64,000 nucleotides of DNA, taken from positions 372,001 through 436,000 of the forward strand of contig CAWDBV010000002.1 of assembly GCA_963800705.1 (NCBI GenBank), read 5' to 3'. This DNA comes from CAWDBV01 sp963800705 (GTDB lineage: Bacteria > Actinomycetota > Thermoleophilia > Solirubrobacterales > 70-9). Under the pieces are notes generated by a model. It saw nothing but the letters and a program-made list of their open reading frames with translations, was not told the DNA's origin and ran no database searches. The translations under genes and the position numbers were made by a program. Positions 1-8,519 of the stretch are shown here, piece by piece; position 1 is the stretch's first letter; every line of letters starts with the position of its first letter.

Positions 1-363
1 TCGTTCGCGGGAGCGTTCGCGAGCGGCTGCCCATTCGGCGGCGGCAACCCGCTGCTCTCGAGCCTCGCCTCGAACGGCGGTCCGACGCAGACGATGGCGA
101 TCGGGCCAGGGGCGGCGGTCGACGTCGTCTCGGGCGCCAACTGCGAGCCGACCGACCAGCGCGGTGTCGGCCGTCCGATCGGCGGGGCCTGCGACGCGGG
201 GGCTTACGAGCGCCCGCTCGACCCGCCTCCGGCGACGACGCCGACGACGACCCCTCCCACGACGACGACCCCGGCGAAGAAGAAATGCAAGAAGGGGAGG
301 AAGCGCAACAAGAAGGGCAAGTGCGTGAAGAAGAAAAAGAAGAAGAAGGGCAGGAAGAAGTAG
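1..363 (+). CDS. 3' end of a secreted choice-of-anchor Q protein with Cys-Lys tail (5' end outside window)
   Basis: The frame is open from the first base and stops at TAG 361-363, so about 120 C-terminal residues are visible. They contain the end of a choice-of-anchor Q type repeat (ASNGGPTQTMAIG near residues 23-35, then TDQRGVGRPI and CDAGAYE), a Pro/Thr linker of about 20 residues, and a basic tail with two cysteines 11 residues apart followed by an almost pure lysine run to the stop. The next two genes have the same order of parts, so this is the first visible member of a tandem trio. There is no enzyme motif. Surface location is inferred from the paralogues, which have signal peptides. 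Confidence 0.8.
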   Translation, partial: SFAGAFASGCPFGGGNPLLSSLASNGGPTQTMAIGPGAAVDVVSGANCEPTDQRGVGRPIGGACDAGAYERPLDPPPATTPTTTPPTTTTPAKKKCKKGRKRNKKGKCVKKKKKKKGRKK

Positions 364-376
364 GGGAGAAACCGGG

Positions 377-382
377 TAGACT
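377..382 (+). promoter_or_regulatory. candidate -10 element TAGACT
   Basis: TAGACT lies 28 bases before the GTG at 411 and shortly after the stop of the preceding gene. With the GAGGAGG at 401-407 it predicts a short leader with a normal ribosome binding site. No clear -35 is visible. Confidence 0.45.
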
Positions 383-410
383 CGCTGCAGTAGCGTCGGA
401 GAGGAGGCTT

Positions 411-2193
411 GTGAGCAAGAGGAGAGGCAGAGCGGCACTGACGGCGGTCCTCGCCGCGGGCTTGCTCGCTGTTTCCGCGGCGCCGGCCGCAGCCACGAGC
501 GAAACGGTCGACACGAGCGCCGACGGAAACGACGGCATTTGCACGGCGGTCGCGGCGGACTGCACGCTCCGCGAGGCGGTGGGCCTGGCCGGCACCGGCG
601 ACACGGTCAGCTTCCTCGACGCCACGATTGACCCCGCCCTGACGCTCGGCCGGGTCGTCGTCGGTGACGACATCACGATTGACGGTCTCGGAGCCGGCGT
701 GACCACAATCGACGCGAGCGGCAATCCAGCCATCGACGGCCGCGCTTTCGAGTTCACGGCGGGCGCCAATCCCGCCACGATCAGCGACCTGACGATCACT
801 GGCGGAAACGCGCCCGACGGAGCCAACGGCCCCCTGTTCTCCGACCCCGGAACCATGGGCGACAGCGGTGGCGGCATCTTGAACGACGGCACCCTGACCC
901 TCGACTCGGTGACGATTACCGGCAACGAGGCCGGCACCGGCGGCGATGGAGCTCCCGGCGCCTTTGCAACGGGAAATGCGGGCGGCGGCGGCGGCGGCGG
1001 CGGCCATGGCGGCGGGGTGATGAGCGGCGGCAGCCTGACGATCATCGACTCGACGATCTCGGACAACCACGCCGGTGATGGCGGAGCCGGTGGAGGCGGC
1101 GGAATAGCCGGAGCGGGACCGGGCGGCGCCGGCGGCGGCGGCGGCGCAGGCGGGGGCGTCTTTGCCATTGGCGCCCTCACCGTGACCAACTCGACGATCG
1201 GCCCCAACAACACCGCCGGCGGCGGCGGCCCCGGCGGCGGCGGAGGCAACCCCGGGGCGATGATAGGTGCGGGCGGCACCGGTGGCAACGGAGGAAACGG
1301 CGGCGGGATCGCGTCCGCCGGAGGCGTGACCGCGACCAACTCGACCATCTCCGACAACGACGCGGGCAACGGCGCCTCGGGGGGTCTGGGTCCGCCAGTC
1401 GGGATGCCCACGCCGGCGCTCGGGGGCTCCGGTGGCTTTGGCGGCGGAATCGGGAACCAGGGCACCTTCACCGGGAGCCATCTGACGATCGCCCTCAACT
1501 CGACCGGCGCGGTCGGGGGGGTCGGACCCCTGATCCCCGTGCGCGGAGAGGGCGGCGGCATCCGGCAGTTCGTTGTCGGCACGACCACGCTGACCAACAC
1601 GATCGTCGCCAACAACTCCTCGGCCGACCCGGCCGCCGACGCCAACTGCTCCGGCGCCGTCATCAACGGCGGCGGGCTCTACAGCGTCGCCTTCCCACAG
1701 GAGGGCTGCGTCGGTTTCACTGTCGGCGACCCGCTGCTCGGGCCTTGGCTAGCAACGGCGGCCCGACGCAGACAATGGCGATCGGCGCCGGCGGCGCGGC
1801 GGTTGACGCGGTCGGAGCGATCACCCCGATGTGCGCCGCGACCGACCAGCGGGGCATCGCGCGCCCGCAGGGCGCGGCCTGCGATGTCGGCGCCTTCGAG
1901 CTCGTGCCCGCTCCCCGCCTGACGGCGACGGCGACGGCGTCCCCGATGCGACCGACAACTGCCCGGCGGTCCCGAACGCCGGTCAGGCCGACGCCGACAT
2001 GGACGGGATCGGCGACGCCTGCGACCCGACCCCGAATCCGCCGCCCCCGCCCGGCGGCGGGCCCGTGGTGATTCCGCCGCTCACACCCGCGACCCCGGTG
2101 ACCTCAACCACGCCGACGCGCAAGAAGTGCAAGAAGAGCCAGAAGTTGAAAAAGGGCAAGTGCGTCAAGAAGAAGAAAAAGGCCAAGAAGTAG
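411..2193 (+). CDS. secreted CSLREA / choice-of-anchor Q surface protein, Cys-Lys tail, two frameshifts
   Basis: The GTG start at 411 follows GAGGAGG (401-407). Residues 1-30 form a signal peptide ending near AAPAAA. Next come a CSLREA-type N-terminus (TVDTSADGNDG, DCTLREAVGLA), very Gly-rich arms separated by recurring TNSTI/DSTI rungs typical of right-handed beta-helices, a choice-of-anchor Q end (PTQTMAIG, TDQRGIARP, CDVGAFE), two thrombospondin type 3-like Asp-rich loops (DGDGDGVPDATDNC, DADMDGIGDACD), a Pro/Thr linker and the Cys-Lys tail. Reading these in order needs two -1 steps: after GDPLLG at about 1744, and in a C run at about 1915. Comparison with the neighbouring paralogues fits one missing base at each site, so I treat it as one gene, probably damaged by sequence error. 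Function is unknown; adhesion or surface structure is a guess. Confidence 0.72.
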
Positions 2194-2237
2194 GCCATAC
2201 TCGCTGTCTTAGCAATTGAGCATCGGACGGGAGAGGT

Positions 2238-4223
2238 ATGAGAGGTCGAAGGTGCAACGCGCTTCTGGCGGGGATTTTGGCGATCGCTTCATTCGCGGTC
2301 ACGGGCGGAAGCGCCTTCGCGGCTGACCAGGTCGTCGACACGAGCGCGGACCAGAACGACGGCAATTGCGCCGCCGGTCAGTGCTCGCTGCGCGACGCGA
2401 TCGGCCTCGCCGGTGCCGGTGAGACTGTGAGCTTCGCGAACGCGTCGATCGACCCCGTCCTCAGCATGGGCGAGATCTTCATCAACAAGAACCTGACGAT
2501 CAAGGGACTGGGCCAGTCCGCAAATACCGTCAGCGGCAACGACGCGAGCCAGGTCTTCTTCATCGTCTTCCCCCGCGTGGTCACGATCAAGGACCTGACC
2601 GTTACGGATGGAAAGGCCCCGAACGGCATGCCGGGTGTCCCGGGCACGATCGCCATGGACGGCGGGACGGGCGATGGCGGCGCCAATGGCGGCGGCATTT
2701 ACAGCGAAGGCACGCTCACCCTCGAACGGGTGACCGTGAGCAACAGCCACGCCGGGAACGGCGGCAACGGAGGAGCGGGATTCGCAGCCACTACGCCCAC
2801 GAACGGCGGCGCCGGTGGGGCCGGCGGCGCCGGCGGCGGGGTCTTCGCCAACGGCAACGGGCCGCTCACCATGATCGACACGACGCTCCGCGACAACGCG
2901 GCCGGCAACGGCGGCAACGGCGGCAACGGCGCCATCGACCTCGATTTCGCGAACCAGCCCGGCAGCAACGGCGGCAATGGCGGTACGGCCGGCGGCGGCG
3001 GCGGGCTCTTCGCGTCGGGGCCGATGACGATCACCAACTCGACCATCGGCCCCAACAACCAGGCCGGCGACGGCGGCGACGGCGCCGCGGCGGGCAACAC
3101 CCCGCCAGGCCCGCCACCCCTGGGTGTCGGCCTCGCCGGAGCCGGAGCGAACGGCGGCGAAGGCGGCGGGATCTTCGCGATCCCGACCGGGCTTATGACT
3201 TTGACCAACTCGACGATCGCCAACAACAGCGCGGGCGCGGGAGGGGACACCTCTCCCGGGACGTCCACTCCACAGCCGGGCGGCAACGGCGGCAACGGCG
3301 GCGGGATCTTTGTCGTCGGCGGCGCGTTGACCGGCACTCACCTGACGATCGCCAACAACAGCAGCGGCGCAAAGGCGACGCTCGGCTCGCCCGCACCCAC
3401 CGACGGCCTCGGCGGCGGGCTGGCGACGGGCTTCCTGGGGGCCGCGACGCTGACAAACTCCGTGCTCGGGTCGAACACCGACATCGACGTTGCGAGCATG
3501 ACCGACAGCTGCTCTGGCGTGGTCACCAACGGTGGGACCATGCTCAGTCTCGCTTTCCCGCTCGGCGGCTGTGCCGGCTTCAGCAGCGGCAACCCGATGC
3601 TGAGCGGCTTGGCATCCAACGGCGGGCCCACGGACACGATGGCGATCTCGGCCGCGGGTGACGCCGACGACGTCGTCCCGAACATGGGCGCGGGCTGCAC
3701 CCCGACCGACCAGCGTGGCTTCATTCGCCCCGCCCCGGCCGCCGGCCTCTGTGATCTCGGCGCCTTCGAGCTCGGCGCCGTGCCGCCTCCGCCTTCGCCG
3801 CCGGTGCTGACCGGCACGTCGCCCGCATCCGGGGGCAACAACAACATGCCCGCGATCCAGGGCACCGCCGAAGCGGGAACCACCGTCCAGCTCTACACCA
3901 GTCCGTCGTGCGCACCGTTAACGGCGATCGGAGCCCCCACCGCGGAAGCGCTGTTCACCACTCCGGGGATCACGGTCACGGTCGGCGACAACAGCTCCAC
4001 GGATTTCTACGCCATAGCGACCGGGCCCGGTGGTCCCTCGAGCTGCTCTACGAGCACGATCCAGTACGACGAGGTGACCCCGTCGGAGCCGCCGACCCCT
4101 CCGCCCGCTGGCGTCACGGTGACCTCCGCGCCTACGGCGGTCCCCGCAACGACGACTAAGACATGCAAGAAGGGGCGCAAGCTCAAGAAGGGCAAGTGCG
4201 TCAAGAAGAAGAAGAAGAAGTAG
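2238..4223 (+). CDS. secreted CSLREA / choice-of-anchor Q surface protein with Ig-like domain and Cys-Lys tail
   Basis: An intact 661-residue paralogue of the preceding gene, 44 bases downstream. ATG 2238 follows GGGAGAGG. The signal peptide (residues 1-29) ends at SAFAA and is followed by VVDTSADQNDG and the literal CSLRDAIGLA motif. The middle is a Gly/Asn-rich beta-helix-like region with repeated TNSTIGPN and TNSTIAN rungs. The choice-of-anchor Q end (NGGPTDTMAI, TDQRGFIRP, CDLGAFE) lies near residues 455-515. A bacterial Ig-like segment (TGTSPASGGNN, AEAGTTVQLY) follows where the previous paralogue has Asp-rich loops. The protein ends in a linker and a canonical Cys-x10-Cys lysine tail. 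It has no LPXTG motif and no C-terminal membrane helix. Confidence 0.85.
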   Translation: MRGRRCNALLAGILAIASFAVTGGSAFAADQVVDTSADQNDGNCAAGQCSLRDAIGLAGAGETVSFANASIDPVLSMGEIFINKNLTIKGLGQSANTVSGNDASQVFFIVFPRVVTIKDLTVTDGKAPNGMPGVPGTIAMDGGTGDGGANGGGIYSEGTLTLERVTVSNSHAGNGGNGGAGFAATTPTNGGAGGAGGAGGGVFANGNGPLTMIDTTLRDNAAGNGGNGGNGAIDLDFANQPGSNGGNGGTAGGGGGLFASGPMTITNSTIGPNNQAGDGGDGAAAGNTPPGPPPLGVGLAGAGANGGEGGGIFAIPTGLMTLTNSTIANNSAGAGGDTSPGTSTPQPGGNGGNGGGIFVVGGALTGTHLTIANNSSGAKATLGSPAPTDGLGGGLATGFLGAATLTNSVLGSNTDIDVASMTDSCSGVVTNGGTMLSLAFPLGGCAGFSSGNPMLSGLASNGGPTDTMAISAAGDADDVVPNMGAGCTPTDQRGFIRPAPAAGLCDLGAFELGAVPPPPSPPVLTGTSPASGGNNNMPAIQGTAEAGTTVQLYTSPSCAPLTAIGAPTAEALFTTPGITVTVGDNSSTDFYAIATGPGGPSSCSTSTIQYDEVTPSEPPTPPPAGVTVTSAPTAVPATTTKTCKKGRKLKKGKCVKKKKKK

Positions 4224-4233
4224 CCGTGCGCCG

Positions 4234-5838
4234 CTAGCGGGCGCTGAGCTCGCGCTTCAGAACCTTGCCGGTCGGGTTTCGCGGCAGGGCATCGAGGAAC
4301 TCGACCTCGCGCGGGACCTTGTAGCGGGCGAGGTTCGCCTTCACGTGTTCGCGGACCTGCTCGGCTGAGAGCTGCTCCCCGTCGCGGAGGCAGACGAAGG
4401 CCTGCATCCGCTGCCCGAACTGATCGTCCTCGACCCCGATCACGGCTGCCTCGGAGACCGCGGGGTGCGAGGCGAGCAGGTCCTCGATCTCGCCCGGGTA
4501 GACGTTCTCGCCGCCGGAGACGATCATGTCGTCCTCGCGGCCGTCGATGAACAGCAGCCCTTCGTCATCGAAGTGGCCGAGGTCGCCGCTCGACAGCATC
4601 CCGTCGACCTCGAGCTTGTTGCCGCCGCCCGAATAGCCGTCGCTTCGCAGGTCCGAGCCGACGAAAACCGTCCCCGTCTCGCCCTGGGGGAGCTTGCGCC
4701 CGGCGTCGTCGAGGATCTCGACCTCGGTCGCCGGCATCGGGAAGCCGGCGGTATGCGGGAAGCGGCGCAGGTCGGCTGGGGTGGCGGTGCTCGCCAACGC
4801 GACCTCGGTCGAGCCGTAGGTGTTGAAGACGACTTCGCCGAACGCGTCCATCGCCCGCGGTGCTAGGTCGCCGGGAACCGCCGAGCCGCCGAGCGGGATC
4901 GCCCGCAGCGAGCTGGTGTCGTGGCGCGCCAGCGCTTCCGGCGGTAGTTCGAGGATCCGCTGCAGCATCACCGGCACCATCGCCGCCGACGTTGCCTTGT
5001 TCTCGGCGATCATCTCGAGCGTCCCCTCAGGATCGAAGCGGCGCCGCATCACCACCGTGGTGCCGAGCAGGAAGCTGAGCCCGAGGTGGAAGAGGCCCCA
5101 GCCGTGGAACATCGGCGGCGCCACCACGTGGGTGTCGCGGGCCTGGAAGCCGACCCGGTCGAGGTAGCCGAACAGCGGCAGCAGCGAGCCGCCGCCCTCT
5201 CGCTGGACGCCCTTCGGGGTGCCGGTCGTGCCGGAGCTGAGGATCGTCACGCGGCCCTCGACCTCCGGTGGCTTTCGGTCGGAGTCGTCGCCGGCCTCGA
5301 TCAGCTCCTCGATAGTCGGCTGCTCGACGGCTCCGTCGTGCCACCCGATGAAGCGCCGTTCGACGCCCATCGCGGCGAGCTTGTCCTCGAACTCCTGGTC
5401 GTGGATCAGCGCCACCGGCTGCTCGCGCTCGAGCACGCCGGCGAGCTGTGGCGCGGCGAAATCGGTGTTGAGCAGCAGCAGCACCGCCCCGGCCTTCGCG
5501 CAGGCGATCGTCGAATCGACGAAGTAGCGCGAGTTGCGGCACATGAGCCCGACCGCATCGCCCGGCTTCACCCCGGCGGCGAGCAGCGAGTCGGCGAGCG
5601 CGTTCGAGCGCCGCCCCATCTCGCCGAAGCTGAGCTCGCCGAGCTCGTCGATCACCCAGGTCTCATCGGGGTAGGTGCCCGCCATCGCGGTCGCGCCCGC
5701 CGCCGGGCTCTTTCCCCAGCGGCGCAGCGCGCCGAGCAGGCGGAAGAGGTGGTCCGGCTGGCTCGCGCTCACGATCCCGACTCTGCGCGGGACCCGCAGC
5801 AGGGCCAGTTTCTCGACTGCCCTGCTGCCCATCGTCAT
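4234..5838 (-). CDS. acyl-CoA synthetase (AMP-binding, FadD-like)
   Basis: This 534-residue adenylate-forming enzyme should activate a fatty or other carboxylic acid to acyl-AMP and then acyl-CoA. The nucleotide loop SSGTTGTPKG is at residues 201-210, NTYGSTE follows in the middle, and the C-terminal subdomain has VSGGENVYPGEIED and the PRNPTGKVLKREL end with the catalytic lysine. Length and motif order are normal. The start lies 10 bases after the stop of the thiolase upstream, so the two form an operon for acyl-CoA formation and cleavage. The 3' end converges on the surface-protein gene with a 10-base gap. The chain length of the substrate cannot be read from sequence. Confidence 0.9.
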   Translation of the reverse strand: MTMGSRAVEKLALLRVPRRVGIVSASQPDHLFRLLGALRRWGKSPAAGATAMAGTYPDETWVIDELGELSFGEMGRRSNALADSLLAAGVKPGDAVGLMCRNSRYFVDSTIACAKAGAVLLLLNTDFAAPQLAGVLEREQPVALIHDQEFEDKLAAMGVERRFIGWHDGAVEQPTIEELIEAGDDSDRKPPEVEGRVTILSSGTTGTPKGVQREGGGSLLPLFGYLDRVGFQARDTHVVAPPMFHGWGLFHLGLSFLLGTTVVMRRRFDPEGTLEMIAENKATSAAMVPVMLQRILELPPEALARHDTSSLRAIPLGGSAVPGDLAPRAMDAFGEVVFNTYGSTEVALASTATPADLRRFPHTAGFPMPATEVEILDDAGRKLPQGETGTVFVGSDLRSDGYSGGGNKLEVDGMLSSGDLGHFDDEGLLFIDGREDDMIVSGGENVYPGEIEDLLASHPAVSEAAVIGVEDDQFGQRMQAFVCLRDGEQLSAEQVREHVKANLARYKVPREVEFLDALPRNPTGKVLKRELSAR

Positions 5839-5848
5839 CTGCGGTTGC

Positions 5849-7045
5849 TCAGGCCTCCGGCGCCTTGTAGACCGTGACGACCGCGGCGCCGCCGAGGCCG
5901 ATGTTGTGCTGGAGCGCCGTCGTGGCGCCGTCGACCTGGCGTTTGTCGGCGTCGCCGCGCAGCTGCCAGGTGAGCTCCGAGCACTGCGCGAGGCCGGTGG
6001 CGCCGAGCGGGTGGCCCTTCGAGATCAGGCCGCCGGAGGGGTTGACCACCGGGCCGTCGCCGCCGTAGGTCGTCGCCTCGGCGTCGACCAGCTTGTGGCC
6101 CTCGCCCTCTTCGGCGAGACCGAGCGCCTCGTAGGTGATCAGCTCGTTGGAGCTGAAGCAGTCATGCAGCTCGACGACGTCGACGTCGGAGGCCGAGACG
6201 TCGGCCTCCTCGTAGGCCGCGTCCGCGGCCTGCTTTGACATGTCGGAGCCGACGATCTTGATCGAGCTCTTCTCCTCGAAGGTCGAGGGCATGTCGGTGA
6301 CCATCGACTGGCCGACGATCTCGACCGCCTGGTCCTCGAGGCCGTGCTCGGAGACGAACTTCTCCGAGGCGACGATTGCGCACCCCGACCCGTCCGAGGT
6401 CGGCGAGCACTGCAGCTTCGTCAGCGGGTCGTGGATCATTTTCGCGCCCTTGATGTCCTCGATCGAGTACTCGTCCTGGAACTGGGCATAGGGGTTGTTG
6501 ACCGAGTGCTTGTGGTTCTTCCAGCCGATCCACGCGTAGTGGTCGGGCTCGGAGCCGTACTTCTCCATGTGCTCGCGGCCGGCGTTGCCGAACATCTGCG
6601 GCGCCGGGGGCGAGGACTCGGGCTCGCGGGCCTCGAACATGGTCAGCATGTGCTTGTCCATCGGGTTGGTGCGGTCGGTGTACTTGACCCCGAGCGAGCC
6701 CATCTCCATCTTCTCGAAGCCGAGCGCCAGCGCGCAATCGGCGAGCCCGCCCTTGACGGCCTGGCGCGCCATGAACAGCGCCGAGGAGCCGGTCGAGCAG
6801 TTGTTGTTGACGTTGACGACCGGGATCCCGGTCAGGCCGAGGTTGTAGACGGCGCGCTGCCCGGAGGTCGACTCGCCGTAGCAGTAGCCGACGAAGGCCT
6901 GCTCGACGGTGTCGTAGGGGATGCCGGCGTCTTCGAGCGCCTTGGTGCCGGCCTCCTTCGCCCACTCGGGGTAGTCGCCCTCTTTGGTGCCGGGCTTGTC
7001 GAACTTGGTCATCCCGACGCCGATCACATAGGTCCGGTTCGCCAT
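5849..7045 (-). CDS. thiolase family protein (SCP2/lipid-transfer type acetyl-CoA acetyltransferase)
   Basis: 398 residues, starting MANRTYVIGVGMTKF, with a good AGGAG upstream of ATG 7045. The nucleophile cysteine is in NNCSTGSSAL (Cys83), ELHDCFSSNE supplies the second conserved region, and SKGHPLGATG carries the catalytic histidine. The N-terminus and NNCSTGS context are those of SCP2-type thiolases rather than FadA. It is first in an operon with the acyl-CoA ligase. The role is probably beta-oxidation or side-chain degradation. A TACCCT -10-like hexamer on the minus strand (7088-7093) predicts a leader of about 40 bases, unlike most genes here. Confidence 0.9.
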   Translation of the reverse strand: MANRTYVIGVGMTKFDKPGTKEGDYPEWAKEAGTKALEDAGIPYDTVEQAFVGYCYGESTSGQRAVYNLGLTGIPVVNVNNNCSTGSSALFMARQAVKGGLADCALALGFEKMEMGSLGVKYTDRTNPMDKHMLTMFEAREPESSPPAPQMFGNAGREHMEKYGSEPDHYAWIGWKNHKHSVNNPYAQFQDEYSIEDIKGAKMIHDPLTKLQCSPTSDGSGCAIVASEKFVSEHGLEDQAVEIVGQSMVTDMPSTFEEKSSIKIVGSDMSKQAADAAYEEADVSASDVDVVELHDCFSSNELITYEALGLAEEGEGHKLVDAEATTYGGDGPVVNPSGGLISKGHPLGATGLAQCSELTWQLRGDADKRQVDGATTALQHNIGLGGAAVVTVYKAPEA

Positions 7046-7126
7046 CTCTGTGTGTCTCCTGTCGTTGGCTGGATCGCTGGAAGCTGGAGGGTAAACGTCA
7101 GCCGCCGCCGAAGAGCGCCACGCCGG

Positions 7127-7132
7127 TAATCT
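7127..7132 (+). promoter_or_regulatory. -10 element TAATCT, leaderless type
   Basis: TAATCT ends 6 bases before GTG 7139, so transcription should begin at or next to the start codon. This favours GTG 7139 over the ATG five codons later. Confidence 0.5.
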
Positions 7133-7138
7133 GGCTGT

Positions 7139-7987
7139 GTGAAGCGTGCGGGAATGGCGGGACTGCTGGGACTGGCTGCGCTGTGCGCGCTGCTTGCCGC
7201 ACCCGCTGCGGCTGAGGAGAATCCGAAGGCGAAGAAGAGCGTCATCGGCGGGGCATTCGCGGCGACCGGATCGACGGTCGCGGTGGCGACGGAGCGCTCG
7301 CTCTGCTCGGGCTCGGTGATCGCCCCGAGCCGGGTGCTGACCGCGGCGCACTGCACCGCGGAGCCGAACCCGATTGTGATCGCCAATCGCCCGTTCCTCG
7401 GTGACCACTCTGTCGGCCAGCAGATCTCGGTGATCGGGGTCAGCATCTTTCCCGGCTGGCCGCAGGACACGCTCCACGATCTCGCAATCCTCTACCTCGC
7501 CGAGCCGACGACGGCGCCGCCGATCACGCTCGCCACCCCGACGGAGGACTCGGTCTTCACCGCCCCGCGGTCGACGCTGACAATTGCCGGCTACGGCCAG
7601 CGCACCCCGACCCGTACGCGGCGGCCGCAGGTCGGCATCCTGACCGCGACCGAGGTCACCGTTCGGACAAGCTGCCAGGCCCTCTACCGCCATCACTTTT
7701 CCGCCCAGACCTCGATCTGCGCGCTCGGGCGCCCGTTCCCGCGCCTCGTCGTCAGCCGCTCGGCCTGCCACGGCGACAGCGGTGGACCGCTGATCGCCAA
7801 CACGTCGCTCGGCCCGCGGCTGGTCGGCGTCGCTTCCTATGTCGGCGCAGTGCGAAAGGGGAAGCGAAAGGGGATCGAGTGCGGGTTCTGGAAGCTACCC
7901 GACGTCTACGTACGGGTCACCGATCCCGGGTCGCTGTTCTTCATCGAGCAGAACATCCCGCCGCCGCCGACCCCGATCGGGGCCTAG
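7139..7987 (+). CDS. secreted trypsin-like serine protease (family S1)
   Basis: A 282-residue exported chymotrypsin-fold protease. Residues 1-25 are a signal peptide (LAALCALLAAPAAA). VIGGAF resembles the mature N-terminus of trypsins. The triad is complete: His71 in LTAAHC, Asp114 in HDLAILYL and Ser214 in CHGDSGGPLI. Cysteine pairs around the His and Ser motifs fit the usual disulfides. The last 15 residues are Pro-rich. It is transcribed divergently from the thiolase. The target is unknown; an extracellular degradative role is likely. Confidence 0.9.
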   Translation: MKRAGMAGLLGLAALCALLAAPAAAEENPKAKKSVIGGAFAATGSTVAVATERSLCSGSVIAPSRVLTAAHCTAEPNPIVIANRPFLGDHSVGQQISVIGVSIFPGWPQDTLHDLAILYLAEPTTAPPITLATPTEDSVFTAPRSTLTIAGYGQRTPTRTRRPQVGILTATEVTVRTSCQALYRHHFSAQTSICALGRPFPRLVVSRSACHGDSGGPLIANTSLGPRLVGVASYVGAVRKGKRKGIECGFWKLPDVYVRVTDPGSLFFIEQNIPPPPTPIGA

Positions 7988-8001
7988 CCGCCCTATATAT
8001 G

Positions 8002-8007
8002 TAGGCT
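8002..8007 (+). promoter_or_regulatory. -10 element TAGGCT, leaderless type
   Basis: TAGGCT ends 7 bases before ATG 8015, in a short gap holding TATATAT at 7994-8000. The spacing equals that at 18144, 31888, 44319 and 56839. Confidence 0.55.
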
Positions 8008-8014
8008 CGCCGCG

Positions 8015-8473
8015 ATGAAGCGGCTGATCGCGATCTCGGCGGTGACCTGCGCCCTGCTTGCGTTGCCCGCCACCGCGGCCGCCGGAAAGCTCGCTTTCCT
8101 CCAGACTCCCGACGGCAACGTCGGCTGCGCCATCTTCAAGGGCGACAAGCGGGTGAAAGGGGCAGCGCGCTGCGACATCCGCACGAAGAGCTGGGCGACG
8201 CCGCCGCGGCCGCGATCGTGCGAGCTCGACTACGGGTTCGGGATCGAGGTCGGCGCGAAGAAGGCCGCCCGCTTCGTCTGCGCCGGCGACACGACCCTGA
8301 GCCAGGGGCCGCGGCTATCTCCCGGGGCAAGCGTCAGCCGCGGGCTGTTCACGTGCAGCGTGGTCGAGATCCCGCAGGCCGCTCCGGCTACGCCGGTCGT
8401 CGGCGTTCGCTGCCTCAACCGCCGCACCGGGCGCGGTTTCGAGATGTCCGCGGTCGCGCCCAGCTTTTTTTAG
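8015..8473 (+). CDS. small secreted protein, DUF6636-like
   Basis: 152 residues with a clear signal peptide (residues 1-23, LLALPATAAAG) and four to six cysteines in the mature part. The LQTPDGNVGCAIF start followed by a second Cys-containing strand and an ARFVCAGD stretch resembles the actinobacterial exported DUF6636 family, as I remember it. The activity is unknown. It follows the protease by 27 bases but appears to have its own promoter. It ends just upstream of the kinase gene. Confidence 0.72.
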   Translation: MKRLIAISAVTCALLALPATAAAGKLAFLQTPDGNVGCAIFKGDKRVKGAARCDIRTKSWATPPRPRSCELDYGFGIEVGAKKAARFVCAGDTTLSQGPRLSPGASVSRGLFTCSVVEIPQAAPATPVVGVRCLNRRTGRGFEMSAVAPSFF

Positions 8474-8519
8474 TAGGGAGGCGCGCATAGATAGCCGCCG
8501 GGCGGGTACCCCCGCCTTG

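Noticed and set aside
960..1320. GGCGGC-rich repeats that look like a repeat array
   Set aside because: They are in-frame glycine codons of the surface protein, irregular in unit and spacing, so not CRISPR or a minisatellite.
204..1481. Minus-strand open frames opposite the Gly-rich surface proteins
   Set aside because: Repetitive Ala/Gly/Arg translation produced by GGC-rich sense codons; no start signals.
1740..1750. Programmed -1 frameshifting as explanation of the break
   Set aside because: No slippery heptamer or downstream pseudoknot is apparent, and similar breaks occur in many unrelated genes with both signs.
4224..4250. CGCTAGCG palindrome at the convergent junction as a terminator
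   Set aside because: It has no loop and no T-run and is only a short GC palindrome; evidence too weak to annotate.
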